Origin: Ascidiaceihabitans sp034111945
GTDB lineage: Bacteria > Pseudomonadota > Alphaproteobacteria > Rhodobacterales > Rhodobacteraceae
Direction of reading: 5' to 3'
Length of the DNA: 64,000 nt
Assembly: GCA_047626725.1 (NCBI GenBank)
Contig: JBLHSG010000016.1
Location: forward strand, 34,526 to 98,525
Numbering within the stretch: the stretch's first letter is position 1; the number at the start of each line of letters is the position of its first letter. The translations under genes and the position numbers were made by a program. Shown here in pieces: positions 49,744-58,560 of the stretch. The notes below the pieces were generated by a model, which saw nothing but the letters and a program-made list of their open reading frames with translations, had not been told where the DNA came from and did no database searches.

Positions 49744-52509
49744 ATGGGCCGCCACGTGAACGACACACCGCAACCCCCTGAAAACGATGATGAAACTGGG
49801 CCAGAAGTGCCCGCATATGATGGCCCGTCGGTCACCATTGAACACGAGATGCGCACGTCCTATCTGGACTATGCCATGTCGGTCATCGTCTCTCGTGCGA
49901 TTCCAGACCTGCGAGACGGCCTAAAACCCGTCCACCGCCGCATCATCTATTCGATGTACGAAAAGGGTATCACTCACGATAAAACCTATCGCAAATCGGC
50001 GAAATCCGTGGGCGACGTGATGGGGTCGTATCACCCGCACGGCGACAGCGCGATCTACGACGCTTTGGTGCGTATGGCCCAAGATTTCTCGATGTCATTG
50101 CCGTTGGTTGATGGTCAGGGCAACTTTGGATCCATGGACGGCGATAGCGCGGCTGCGATGCGTTATACTGAATCGCGTTTGGACAAAGTCGCGTCATTCA
50201 TGACCAGCGATCTGGACAAAGACACCGTTGATTTTGCTGACAACTATGATGGCAAAGAACGCGAACCTACTGTTTTGCCTGCTCGTTTTCCCAACATGTT
50301 GGTCAATGGCGCGGGCGGTATTGCTGTCGGCATGGCCACCAACATTCCGCCGCACAACTTGGGCGAAGTGATTGATGCCTGCCTTGGCCTGATCGAAAAC
50401 CCTGATCTGACGTCCGAGGAATTGATCGAATATATTCCCGGTCCCGATTTCCCGACCGGTGGCATTATGTTGGGCCGCACTGGCGCGCGCAAAGCCTACC
50501 TGGAGGGGCGTGGCAGTGTCATTATGCGTGCCAAAACCCGGGTCGAGGAAATTCGCAAAGACCGCTGGGCCATCATCATTGATGAAATCCCGTATCAGGT
50601 GAACAAAGCGACGATGATCGAACGTATCGCCGAAGCTGCGCGCGACAAAAAGATCGAAGGCATCGCCCACGTTCAAGACGAATCTGACCGCAACGGTGTG
50701 CGTGTCGTGGTCGAGCTGAAACGCGATGCCACAGCCGAAGTTGTGATGAACCAATTGTTCCGTTTCACGCCGATGCAAACCTATTTTGGCTGTAACATGT
50801 TGGCCCTGAACGGTGGTCGCCCTGAAACGCTAACGCTGCGCCGTTTCTTGACGTCGTTCATCGATTTCCGCGAAGACGTGGTTGCACGCCGCACCGCATT
50901 CTTGTTGCGCAAAGCCCGTGAACGCAGCCACATTTTGTGTGGTTTGGCAGTTGCCGTCACCAACATCGATGAAATTGTCGCGACAATCCGGTCGTCCGCT
51001 GATGCGGCTGAAGCCCGTGAAAAGCTGATGACGCGCCGCTGGCCTGCGACTGACATTCTGCCCTACATCGCGCTGATCGATGATCCGACCCATACGGCAA
51101 ACGATGATGGCACGTATAACCTGTCCGAAATCCAAGCCCGCGCCATTCTGGAACTGCGCCTTCAGCGTTTGACCCAGATCGGTGTCTCCGAGGTCACGGA
51201 CGAACTCGAAGCCCTGGCCGGCAAGATCAAGGAATACCTTGAGATTCTCGGCTCTCGTGATCGGATCATGGCGATCATTCGCGAAGAACTGATTGAAGTT
51301 CAAGAACAATTTGCCGTGCCGCGCCGTACCCAGATCGTTGATTGGTCTGGCGACATGGACGACGAAGACTTGATCGAAAGCGCCGATATGGTCGTGACGG
51401 TCACGTCTGGTGGCTACATCAAACGCACGCCATTGGTCGATTTCCGCGCGCAAAAACGTGGCGGCAAAGGCGTGTCTGGCATGCAGACCAAAGAAGAGGA
51501 CGTGATCACGACCCTCTTTGTGGCCAACACCCACACGCAGCTGTTGTTCTTTACGACCGACGGCATGGTTTACAAGTTGAAAACATGGCGCCTGCCCCAA
51601 GGGGGACGGACCGCCAAAGGCAAAGCAATCGTTAACATTTTGCCGATCCCGACTGGCGTTTCTGTGGCCGATATCATGCCAGTGGACCGCGACGAGGACG
51701 AGTGGGATGACTTGCAGGTCGTATTCGCGACATCTGCGGGCACCGTGCGCCGCAACAAGTTGTCGGATTTCACCAAAGTCATGCGCAACGGCAAGATCGC
51801 TATGAAATTCGAAGACGATCATGCAGAAACGACGCTGATCAATGCGCGCATCGCCTCAAACGACGAAGACGTGATGCTGATCACCAGTTCGGGCCGCGCA
51901 ATCCGTTTCCCTGCCACCGACGTGCGCGTGTTCAATTCGCGCAATTCGGTTGGGGTGCGCGGCGTTCGTTTGTCAGGCAAAGACACAGTTGTGTCGATGT
52001 CGATCATCCGCCACTTTGATGCGACCAGCGAAGAACGCACAGCCTACCTGAAAATGCGCCGCGCGATGGCCGGTTTGACGGATGACGAAAGCGAAGAAGA
52101 AGACGCACCAGCTGATCCGAATTTCTCGACCGAACGTTACGCAGAAATGTCGGCCGCAGAAAACCTGATCCTGACCATCACGGCACAAGGTGCTGGCAAG
52201 CTCAGCTCAAGCCACGACTATCCAGTGCGCGGACGTGGCGGCATGGGTGTGACGGCGATGGACAAAGCAATGCGCGGTGGCGAAATCGTCGCCTCGTTCC
52301 CTGTGGAACTGGACGATCAGATCATGTTGGCCACATCCAAAGGCCAATCTATCCGCGTTCCTGTCGAGGGCATCAGCTTTAGATCGCGCAGCGCGGGTGG
52401 CGTAAAAGTGTTCAACACCGGCAAAGGCGAAGAAGTTGTCAGCGTCGCATGGATCGCCGATCAAGGTGACGAAGCTGGCGAGACTGGCGAAGACACCGAA
52501 GCTGAATAA
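49744..52509 (+). CDS. gyrA: DNA gyrase subunit A
   Basis: Catalytic DNA-cleavage subunit of gyrase, 921 residues. N-terminal SVTIEHEMRTSYLDYAMSVI, active-site Arg140-Tyr141 in AAMRYTESRL, and the gyrase-specific GyrA box QKRGGKG at the start of the C-terminal beta-pinwheel, which separates it from ParC. The quinolone-resistance region keeps Ser102 and Asp106 (HGDSAIYD), equivalent to the wild-type S83/D87 of E. coli. The C-terminal domain holds a Glu-rich insertion (DDESEEEDAPADP) and an acidic tail. The first codon is uncertain: ATG 49744 or GTG 49756; neither has a strong ribosome site. Confidence 0.96.
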   Translation: MGRHVNDTPQPPENDDETGPEVPAYDGPSVTIEHEMRTSYLDYAMSVIVSRAIPDLRDGLKPVHRRIIYSMYEKGITHDKTYRKSAKSVGDVMGSYHPHGDSAIYDALVRMAQDFSMSLPLVDGQGNFGSMDGDSAAAMRYTESRLDKVASFMTSDLDKDTVDFADNYDGKEREPTVLPARFPNMLVNGAGGIAVGMATNIPPHNLGEVIDACLGLIENPDLTSEELIEYIPGPDFPTGGIMLGRTGARKAYLEGRGSVIMRAKTRVEEIRKDRWAIIIDEIPYQVNKATMIERIAEAARDKKIEGIAHVQDESDRNGVRVVVELKRDATAEVVMNQLFRFTPMQTYFGCNMLALNGGRPETLTLRRFLTSFIDFREDVVARRTAFLLRKARERSHILCGLAVAVTNIDEIVATIRSSADAAEAREKLMTRRWPATDILPYIALIDDPTHTANDDGTYNLSEIQARAILELRLQRLTQIGVSEVTDELEALAGKIKEYLEILGSRDRIMAIIREELIEVQEQFAVPRRTQIVDWSGDMDDEDLIESADMVVTVTSGGYIKRTPLVDFRAQKRGGKGVSGMQTKEEDVITTLFVANTHTQLLFFTTDGMVYKLKTWRLPQGGRTAKGKAIVNILPIPTGVSVADIMPVDRDEDEWDDLQVVFATSAGTVRRNKLSDFTKVMRNGKIAMKFEDDHAETTLINARIASNDEDVMLITSSGRAIRFPATDVRVFNSRNSVGVRGVRLSGKDTVVSMSIIRHFDATSEERTAYLKMRRAMAGLTDDESEEEDAPADPNFSTERYAEMSAAENLILTITAQGAGKLSSSHDYPVRGRGGMGVTAMDKAMRGGEIVASFPVELDDQIMLATSKGQSIRVPVEGISFRSRSAGGVKVFNTGKGEEVVSVAWIADQGDEAGETGEDTEAE

Positions 52510-52558
52510 TCTTTTGATTTAAAACAATAAACCACCCCTTTGAGGGAGGTCAAAAAGC

Positions 52559-52590
52559 AAACGGCGCGCCTGAAATCAAGCGCGCCGTTT
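52559..52590. terminator. Terminator after gyrA
   Basis: AAACGGCGCGC (52559-52569) pairs perfectly with GCGCGCCGTTT (52580-52590). A smaller hairpin (around 52531-52550) precedes it. The T tract is short, but the stem is strong and symmetrical for the convergent small secreted-protein gene. Confidence 0.75.
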
Positions 52591-52637
52591 CCTCGTGTAA
52601 TATCCTGTAGACTACCAGATCTGAAGGATATTGTTCT

Positions 52638-52985
52638 TTATGGGTTTGTTGTGGTTGCTGTTGTGCCGTCGTTGCCAGCAATCGCTGCTACAACCAATGC
52701 AACAACAACTGCGCCGCCAACGCCTGCGCCAGACAATGTGCCGCCTGTCAACGCGCCGTTACCTGCAACAGCGCCGTCTGCACGAACGCATGTTCGGTAG
52801 CGAACGCCATTTTCGATGCGAATGTCTGGTTGGCAGTTGTACGTCACGCCGTCGGATGCTGCGACTTGAACCGTGTAAACGCTATCGCTGGATTGACCGA
52901 CAACTGACGTTTGCTGTGCTTGTTGGGCAAACAGTGCATTCGCCGAAACGATACCGACTGAAGCCAAGATAACAAAAGCTTTCAT
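52638..52985 (-). CDS. Small exported protein with Gly/Ala-rich C-terminal helix
   Basis: A 115-residue protein. Signal peptide 1-20 (ASVGIVSANALFA-QQ). A short extracytoplasmic domain has two Cys (TYNCQPDIRIENGVRYRTC) that probably form a disulphide. The C-terminal Gly/Ala/Val segment (GALTGGTLSGAGVGGAVVV and following) looks like a membrane-inserted or membrane-associated helix, then a Thr-rich tail. No family recognised. Codon use is like its neighbours. Role in the envelope is only inferred from topology. Confidence 0.65.
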   Translation of the reverse strand: MKAFVILASVGIVSANALFAQQAQQTSVVGQSSDSVYTVQVAASDGVTYNCQPDIRIENGVRYRTCVRADGAVAGNGALTGGTLSGAGVGGAVVVALVVAAIAGNDGTTATTTNP

Positions 52986-53104
52986 AATAATTACTCCCTG
53001 ATTTCCATTAAAATCAGAATTAACACAACGTTAAGAAATTTAGATGGGAAAATTCGTATAGGAACGTCAATTTCATAACGTCTTATGTACAATCAGGACC
53101 TGCG

Positions 53105-53131
53105 GGCAAAGCGCACGATGCACGCTTTGCC
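53105..53131. repeat. Hairpin-forming inverted repeat in intergenic region
   Basis: GGCAAAGCG (53105-53113) and CGCTTTGCC (53123-53131) form a 9-bp stem. It lies after the M32 peptidase stop. There is no T tract on the minus strand, where the peptidase transcript would need it; on the plus strand it is followed by GTTATTTT. It may still mark the 3' end of the peptidase mRNA. Confidence 0.4.
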
Positions 53132-53157
53132 GTTATTTTGGTCGGTAGAATCCGCGA

Positions 53158-54642
53158 TTACAGCTTGTAGATATCGCCGAATTTGGCCTTTAGATATTTG
53201 ATCAGCGGCTGTTCTGATGGCGCAAAACCACAAGCGCGTTCAATCACATCACGCGGTTCATACAGACCGCCATGCGACTGCAAATTGTTCTGCAACCAGC
53301 CTGTTGCGCGCGCCGTGTCGCCCGTCGCCAATTGGTCATCCAGATCAGGCACAGCCTCGCGCAAACCTTCGTGCAGACACCCTGCGTAAACATTGCCCAG
53401 CGAATACGTCGGAAAGTACCCGAACAGACCCACAGGCCAGTGCACATCTTGCAAAACACCGTTGCTAGGCTTGTCGACCGCGTAGCCGAAATCGGCCTCG
53501 AACCGGTCATTCCACGCGGCCTCAAGGTCGCCAACTTGCAAATCACCAGCCATCAGCGCGCGTTCCAGATCAAAACGCATCAGCACGTGTAAATTGTACT
53601 GCACCTCGTCAGCTTCGGTGCGGATATAGCCGTCATTCACCCGGTTCACTGTGCCGTAAAACGCGTCCGCATCCGGGATGCCAAAATCGCCAAACGCGGC
53701 TTTCATTTGTTCGTACAGCCAACCAGTAAAGGCACGGCTGCGGCCCATCTGGTTTTCATAAATCCGGCTTTGGCTTTCGTGTACACCCATCGACACACCC
53801 TGCCCCAAAGGCGTCAAAAGGTATTCGCGATCAATGCCTTGCTCGTAACACGCGTGCCCGACTTCGTGGATTGTGGAATAAAAACAGTTGAACGGATCGG
53901 TCTTTGATGTCCGCGTTGTGATCCGCACATCGAGGCCCGAACCAGAACTGAAAGGATGCACCGCTTTGTCCACACGCCCATGGCTCATGTCGTAACCAAA
54001 CGTCTTGGCCAACTGGCGCGTCAGCTTCATTTGCGCACCCTCATCGAATGTGCCGTCAAGGCGCTGTGGGGCTTCGGCCTGTTTGATCGCGGCGCGCAAA
54101 TTGCTCAGTTCGGGACGCAATGCGCCAAACATCGCCTCTAGTTCTGCGCCGGTTGTGCCGGGTTCGTAATCGGCCAACATCGCGTCATAAATATCGCCGC
54201 CCGCTGCCAATGCGGCACCTTCTTCGCGCTTGAGGTTTATGACCTCTTCGAAGGTCGGCAAAAATCCGGCCACATCGTCATTTTCACGCGCTTCGGCCCA
54301 AGTTCCTTGGGCTTGCGATGTCACACGGGCCAAGGTTGCGGCCAGATCTGCGGGTACTTTTGATGCACGATCAAAGCTGCGCTGGATGTGGCGAATTTGG
54401 GCTTTGCCGACTTTATCCAACGCTTTGACGTCGATTGCCGCCAGCCAGTCACCGACGCGTGCATCGTTGTGCCGCGCGTGCAAAACACCTTCGATTGCGG
54501 CCATTTCTTCGCCGCGTTGTGGTGCCGCGCCGCGTGGCATCATCGTTTCCTGATCCCAGCCCAAACGGCCTGCGATTTGTCCCAAGGCCTGGGTCTCGCG
54601 TGTGAACGCCATCAAGTCGTCATAAGCTGTCATTTGGATCAT
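53158..54642 (-). CDS. Carboxypeptidase M32 (Taq type)
   Basis: A 494-residue cytoplasmic zinc carboxypeptidase. HEVGH zinc motif in STIHEVGHACYEQGI, with the M32-specific DVRITTRTSKTDP and GVHESQSRIYENQMGRSRAF. Start at 54642 (MIQMTAYDDLM) makes a 4-bp ATGA overlap with the ctaA stop; an internal ATG at 54633 is an alternative. Removes C-terminal residues from peptides with broad specificity. Confidence 0.93.
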   Translation of the reverse strand: MIQMTAYDDLMAFTRETQALGQIAGRLGWDQETMMPRGAAPQRGEEMAAIEGVLHARHNDARVGDWLAAIDVKALDKVGKAQIRHIQRSFDRASKVPADLAATLARVTSQAQGTWAEARENDDVAGFLPTFEEVINLKREEGAALAAGGDIYDAMLADYEPGTTGAELEAMFGALRPELSNLRAAIKQAEAPQRLDGTFDEGAQMKLTRQLAKTFGYDMSHGRVDKAVHPFSSGSGLDVRITTRTSKTDPFNCFYSTIHEVGHACYEQGIDREYLLTPLGQGVSMGVHESQSRIYENQMGRSRAFTGWLYEQMKAAFGDFGIPDADAFYGTVNRVNDGYIRTEADEVQYNLHVLMRFDLERALMAGDLQVGDLEAAWNDRFEADFGYAVDKPSNGVLQDVHWPVGLFGYFPTYSLGNVYAGCLHEGLREAVPDLDDQLATGDTARATGWLQNNLQSHGGLYEPRDVIERACGFAPSEQPLIKYLKAKFGDIYKL

Positions 54643-55784
54643 TTTCCTCGAAGTGAAGTGGGGATTGGATAGGCCGACAAGAACCGTGCGCGCAAGATAA
54701 GCACCCACAGAATGACGGCCAAAAGTTGGTGTAAAATAGCGATTTCAACAGGTGCGCCGGCCAGTACCGTGGCGATGCCCAGAACGATCTGCAACAGCAT
54801 CGCGACAAACACCGCGTGAAAGGCGAATTGGGTACGCGAATGCGCGCTTTTGCGGCCCTTGAGCCAGACAACAACAGCGAAGGCAAACAACAAATATCCG
54901 GTCACACGATGCACAAATTGCACCAGTCCGGGGCTTTCGAAAAAGTTGCGCCACCACGGTTCAACGATGAACGCCGTGGCCGGAAACACTTGACCGCCCA
55001 TCAGCGGCCAGTCGGTATAACTGCGCCCCGCATCAATGCCCGCAACCAGCGCGCCAATCAGGATTTGCAGGAAGGCAAAGTGCAAAAGGCCCGTCGATAT
55101 GCCCAACAATTTGGCCTCTTTGCCGCGGCGTGCCTGCATCAAATCGCGTTCGGTGCGACCCATCATCATGGCGTACCACGCGATAAAACCAAGGATGATA
55201 AACGCCAACCCAAGGTGTGTGGCGAGCCGGTAACTGGCCACATCTGTCATGCTTTCGCCCGCCGTCACGCCAGATGAAACCATCCACCAACCGATTGCGC
55301 CTTGCAGACCGCCCAATGCGCCGATCAACAGCAGTCTGGGTGTCCAGCCAGTGGGGATTTGACGGCGTATCAAGAACCAGACGAATCCGATGGCCCAGAC
55401 CAATCCGATCACACGGCCCAATTGTCTATGACCCCATTCCCACCAGTAAATTACTTTGAAATCAGACAGTTCCATCCAATTGTTCTGAATCAGGAATTCA
55501 TCAATCAGCTTGTATTTATCAAACGCGATCTGCCAATCCGTCGCATTCAAGGGCGGGATCGCACCCATCAGCGGCTTCCATTCCGTGATGCTTAGACCAC
55601 TGTCGGTCAGACGGGTCATACCGCCAATAAAGATCATCAATGTGACCAGACCAAACAGCATCATCAGCCAGATGCGCATGGCACCACGGCCGCTACTGCG
55701 CCCTTGATCGATCAGCCCCGGTTGCGCGACAGGTGCTTGACCCGCCTCGCCCACTTCTTCGAAAATGTTACGCTTGGTGCTCAT
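54639..55784 (-). CDS. ctaA: Heme A synthase CtaA/Cox15
   Basis: Converts heme O to heme A for cytochrome aa3 oxidase. A 381-residue membrane protein with about eight helices. Conserved motifs: FIGGMTRLTDSGLSITEWKP near residue 60, WWEWGHRQLGRVIGLVW with the first haem His, and VQFVHRVTGYLLFAFAVVV. This is the type 2 (alphaproteobacterial/mitochondrial) form. AAGAGAGAGAT precedes ATG 55784. No other cox genes are in the window. Confidence 0.95.
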   Translation of the reverse strand: MSTKRNIFEEVGEAGQAPVAQPGLIDQGRSSGRGAMRIWLMMLFGLVTLMIFIGGMTRLTDSGLSITEWKPLMGAIPPLNATDWQIAFDKYKLIDEFLIQNNWMELSDFKVIYWWEWGHRQLGRVIGLVWAIGFVWFLIRRQIPTGWTPRLLLIGALGGLQGAIGWWMVSSGVTAGESMTDVASYRLATHLGLAFIILGFIAWYAMMMGRTERDLMQARRGKEAKLLGISTGLLHFAFLQILIGALVAGIDAGRSYTDWPLMGGQVFPATAFIVEPWWRNFFESPGLVQFVHRVTGYLLFAFAVVVWLKGRKSAHSRTQFAFHAVFVAMLLQIVLGIATVLAGAPVEIAILHQLLAVILWVLILRARFLSAYPIPTSLRGK

Positions 55785-55859
55785 ATCTCTCTCTTGCTTT
55801 ATCGCAAAGCCCTGGCTTTTTTTCAAAGGTAGAGCGGGCGCGACCAGACGTCCAGAAGA

Positions 55860-56597
55860 TCAGTCGCTCTTCTCTTTCCAACGGACCATCTGCCGCAGCA
55901 TTCCGTGAAACATCTGAATGTCGGCGCGGGTCATTGGCATCCTGCTCCACATATTGCGCAGGTTGGTTTTCATGCTGCGCGCTTTGTGTTCGGGATAAAA
56001 GTAATTTGCGGCATCAAGGCGGTCTTCAAAGTGGCGCGCGAGGTGTTCGACCTCTTGACCACTGGCCCATTCTGTACCGGCCATTTCAACAGTTTCATGT
56101 GTTGTTTCGCCGCGCTGGCGCATCCATTCGTAGCCAACCAACAGCACACATTGGGCCAAATTTAACGATGCGAAATTCGGATTGACCGGCACTGAAATAA
56201 TCGCATTGGCCTGCGCGATGTCATCGTTTTCAAGCCCTGCGCGTTCGGGGCCAAACAGCACGGCAACACGGCCGCCTGCGTCGATCTTTTGTGCGGCCAG
56301 TTTCATCGCGGCCTCGGGTGAAAACACCGGCTTGACCATATCACGCGGACGCGCGGTCGTGGCAAAAACATAAGTGCAATCTGCCAGCGATCCGGCCAGA
56401 TCATCCGCCAATTGCGCATCATCCAACAAGCGCCCCGCCCCTGAGGCCAAGGCCACAGCCGCCGGATTGGGCCATCCATCACGCGGGGCCACAATACGCA
56501 TCCGGTCCAGACCAAAATTATACATCGCACGCGCCGCCGACCCGATGTTTTCGCCCATTTGCGGGCGCACCAGCACAAAGAAAGGAATATCACTCAT
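55860..56597 (-). CDS. trmJ: tRNA (cytidine/uridine-2'-O-)-methyltransferase TrmJ
   Basis: A 245-residue SPOUT-class methyltransferase modifying the ribose of tRNA position 32. Motifs: FVLVRPQMGENIGSAARAMYN, VAVLFGPERAGLENDDI, and the knot-forming VPVNPNFASLNLAQCVLLVGYEW. The C-terminal helical extension (RNMWSRMPMTRADIQMFHGML) distinguishes TrmJ from the shorter TrmL. Close to ctaA but with a 75-bp gap and its own start. Confidence 0.92.
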   Translation of the reverse strand: MSDIPFFVLVRPQMGENIGSAARAMYNFGLDRMRIVAPRDGWPNPAAVALASGAGRLLDDAQLADDLAGSLADCTYVFATTARPRDMVKPVFSPEAAMKLAAQKIDAGGRVAVLFGPERAGLENDDIAQANAIISVPVNPNFASLNLAQCVLLVGYEWMRQRGETTHETVEMAGTEWASGQEVEHLARHFEDRLDAANYFYPEHKARSMKTNLRNMWSRMPMTRADIQMFHGMLRQMVRWKEKSD

Positions 56598-56737
56598 GCC
56601 TTTGTCTTTAGGGGTTCAAAACATCCTCCACAATCTTAGTTGCTGGTCTTTGGGCTAAAATCATACCTGACTTGCATAAAATTTCCCTTTTCCAATCCAA
56701 TCCGCTAGAGCGAGCACAACAACCAAAGGACACGACC

Positions 56738-57367
56738 ATGGCCAAGCCCGACACCGACACGCCGCAGATCTACCTGATCACACCCACCAGTTTTGATCTT
56801 GAGACATTCGGACCCCAATTGGCCGCTGTTTTAGATGCGCACGACGTTGCGTGTGTGCGTCTGGTTATGGCCACCACAGACGAAGGCCAGATCGCAAAAG
56901 CGGGCGATGCGTTGCGCGAAATTACCCATGCACGTGATGTGGCTTTGGTCATTTCCGATCACATCACGATGGTTGAAAAGCTGGGCCTTGATGGTGTTCA
57001 CCTAAGTGATGGCGCCCATCAGGTGCGCTATGCCCGCAAAGAATTGGGCGCAGATGCGATTGTTGGCGTGCATTCTGGCACCTCGCGACATGACGGCATG
57101 AGCGCAGGTGAAGCCGGGGCAGATTACGTTTGTTTTGGCCCTGTGCGCGAAAACACATTGGGCGACGGCAGTTTTGCCGAACTTGACCTGTTCCAGTGGT
57201 GGTCCGACGTGATCGAAGTGCCGGTTGTGGCCGAAGGTTTGATCAATCTGGACATGATCAAGACCCTCGCGCCGATGACAGATTTCTTTGCCATCGGCGA
57301 CGAGATTTGGGCACAAGACGATCCCGCAGCCGCCCTGGCTGACATGATCGCCGCCATCAAAGCCTAA
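56738..57367 (+). CDS. thiE: Thiamine phosphate synthase (ThiE/TenI family)
   Basis: A 209-residue TIM-barrel protein. DGVHLSDGAHQVRYARKELG, IVGVHSGTSRHDGMSAGEAGADYVCFGPV and AEGLINLDMIKTL follow the ThiE pattern for joining HMP-PP and thiazole phosphate. The pyrophosphate-binding and Lys positions are less canonical than in E. coli ThiE, so a TenI-like role is possible. AAAGGACACGACC precedes ATG 56738. No other thi genes and no TPP riboswitch seen. Its end overlaps the convergent HupE-type gene by 4 bp. Confidence 0.82.
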   Translation: MAKPDTDTPQIYLITPTSFDLETFGPQLAAVLDAHDVACVRLVMATTDEGQIAKAGDALREITHARDVALVISDHITMVEKLGLDGVHLSDGAHQVRYARKELGADAIVGVHSGTSRHDGMSAGEAGADYVCFGPVRENTLGDGSFAELDLFQWWSDVIEVPVVAEGLINLDMIKTLAPMTDFFAIGDEIWAQDDPAAALADMIAAIKA

Positions 57368-58560
57368 AGAAGCGTGCGTTCGATCACCCAATAGGACGCG
57401 ATGATCGCGATCAGCAACGAGCCCGTTATTGAAACGGCGCGTGCCATCACAGCGCGCGTCTGAACTGGCATTTCGGCCTCGTTCAATTTTGCAAATCCGG
57501 CGGCGCGCACGGCCAACCACAGCACAATCAACGCTATTGCGATCACGGTAAGTTGGCCCAATTCAACCCCGATGTTGAACGCGATCAATGCCGGAATGAA
57601 CTGTCCCTCTGGCAATCCGAATTCGCCTAAAACGGACGCGAACCCCAAACCGTGCAGCAAACCGAACCCAAAGATTACCAAAGGTCGCCAACGGCTTAGC
57701 CCCGAGACAAAGATGTTTTCAACGGCAACATAAACGATAGACGCGGCAATCAGCGGTTCAACAATTGATCCCGGAATGGTCACCCAGCCAAGCGCGCCAA
57801 GCGCCAAAGTCACGGTGTGCGCCAACGTGAACGCGCTGACCTGCCACAGCAGCGCGCTAACCTGAGTGCTGAGGAAAAACAGGCCCAGCACGAACAAGAT
57901 ATGATCCAGCCCTTGTGGTAAAATGTGATCAAAACCGACCGGAATATAGGCCACAAACGTCTGCCATCCGGTCAATTGCCCACCACCGGACAGTGAAATA
58001 TCATCGCTTGAGGTGCCCGGATCAATGTAGCCGGTGAACGGTTCGTCCACACCAATTTGACGCAGTACCAATTTCCCACGCCCCAACGGCCACGTGACGG
58101 CAACAACGTCAGCGCCGGGTTCAATCGGGGCAATCAAGACCAGCTCGGACACCCGCGGCAATTCATCGTCATCGATCTGCGGCATCTGGAACACTTCGAT
58201 TTCCAACACGACAGGTTCGCCATCAACTGTGATCAACGGCACAGCGTTAAACCGGTCGATCAGGGCTGGCAAACGCGCCTCGATTTCGGATGCAGGCAGC
58301 GCGCGCAAAGCATCGTAATCTTCGGCCTGCTCGGCCTCGTCTGTGTCGGTGACTTCGTCCAGATTGATACCGGCCAGGAAGGCTTCGAAATTAGCACTCA
58401 TGGTAAACACGATATGCTCTTCTTCGACCTCGAGATCGGCAATTGTCGGCAAGGTTTCGTGCGCGGTCACGACATTGGCACCCCCGCCAAACGCCGCAAG
58501 ACTTGACAACACCACGACAAAGCGCAGCTTTAGCAGGTACCAGATGAAAGACCGTATCAT
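57364..58560 (-). CDS. HupE/UreJ-like membrane protein with periplasmic domain
   Basis: A 398-residue protein. Signal peptide to about residue 34; an extracytoplasmic, acidic domain to about residue 200; then six or more helices of the HupE/UreJ_2 type. Candidate metal ligands are His212 and Asp219-His220 (DHILPQGLDH), His248 (FTLAHTVTL) and His303 (GLLHGLGFA), matching the His-rich helices of nickel permeases HupE and UreJ. So nickel or cobalt transport is likely but unproven. GAGGCAAAAAC supports ATG 58560. It is head-to-head with a DUF4198 gene, and their start regions overlap. Confidence 0.82.
   Translation of the reverse strand: MIRSFIWYLLKLRFVVVLSSLAAFGGGANVVTAHETLPTIADLEVEEEHIVFTMSANFEAFLAGINLDEVTDTDEAEQAEDYDALRALPASEIEARLPALIDRFNAVPLITVDGEPVVLEIEVFQMPQIDDDELPRVSELVLIAPIEPGADVVAVTWPLGRGKLVLRQIGVDEPFTGYIDPGTSSDDISLSGGGQLTGWQTFVAYIPVGFDHILPQGLDHILFVLGLFFLSTQVSALLWQVSAFTLAHTVTLALGALGWVTIPGSIVEPLIAASIVYVAVENIFVSGLSRWRPLVIFGFGLLHGLGFASVLGEFGLPEGQFIPALIAFNIGVELGQLTVIAIALIVLWLAVRAAGFAKLNEAEMPVQTRAVMARAVSITGSLLIAIIASYWVIERTLL

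Noticed and set aside
50830..51822. 330-codon minus-strand frame opposite gyrA
   Set aside because: Antisense shadow with atypical His/Phe/Gln-rich composition; gyrA on the other strand is certain.
56598..56737. TPP riboswitch upstream of thiE
   Set aside because: The conserved CUGAGA and ACCUGA segments of the THI element were not found in order; the leader is short.
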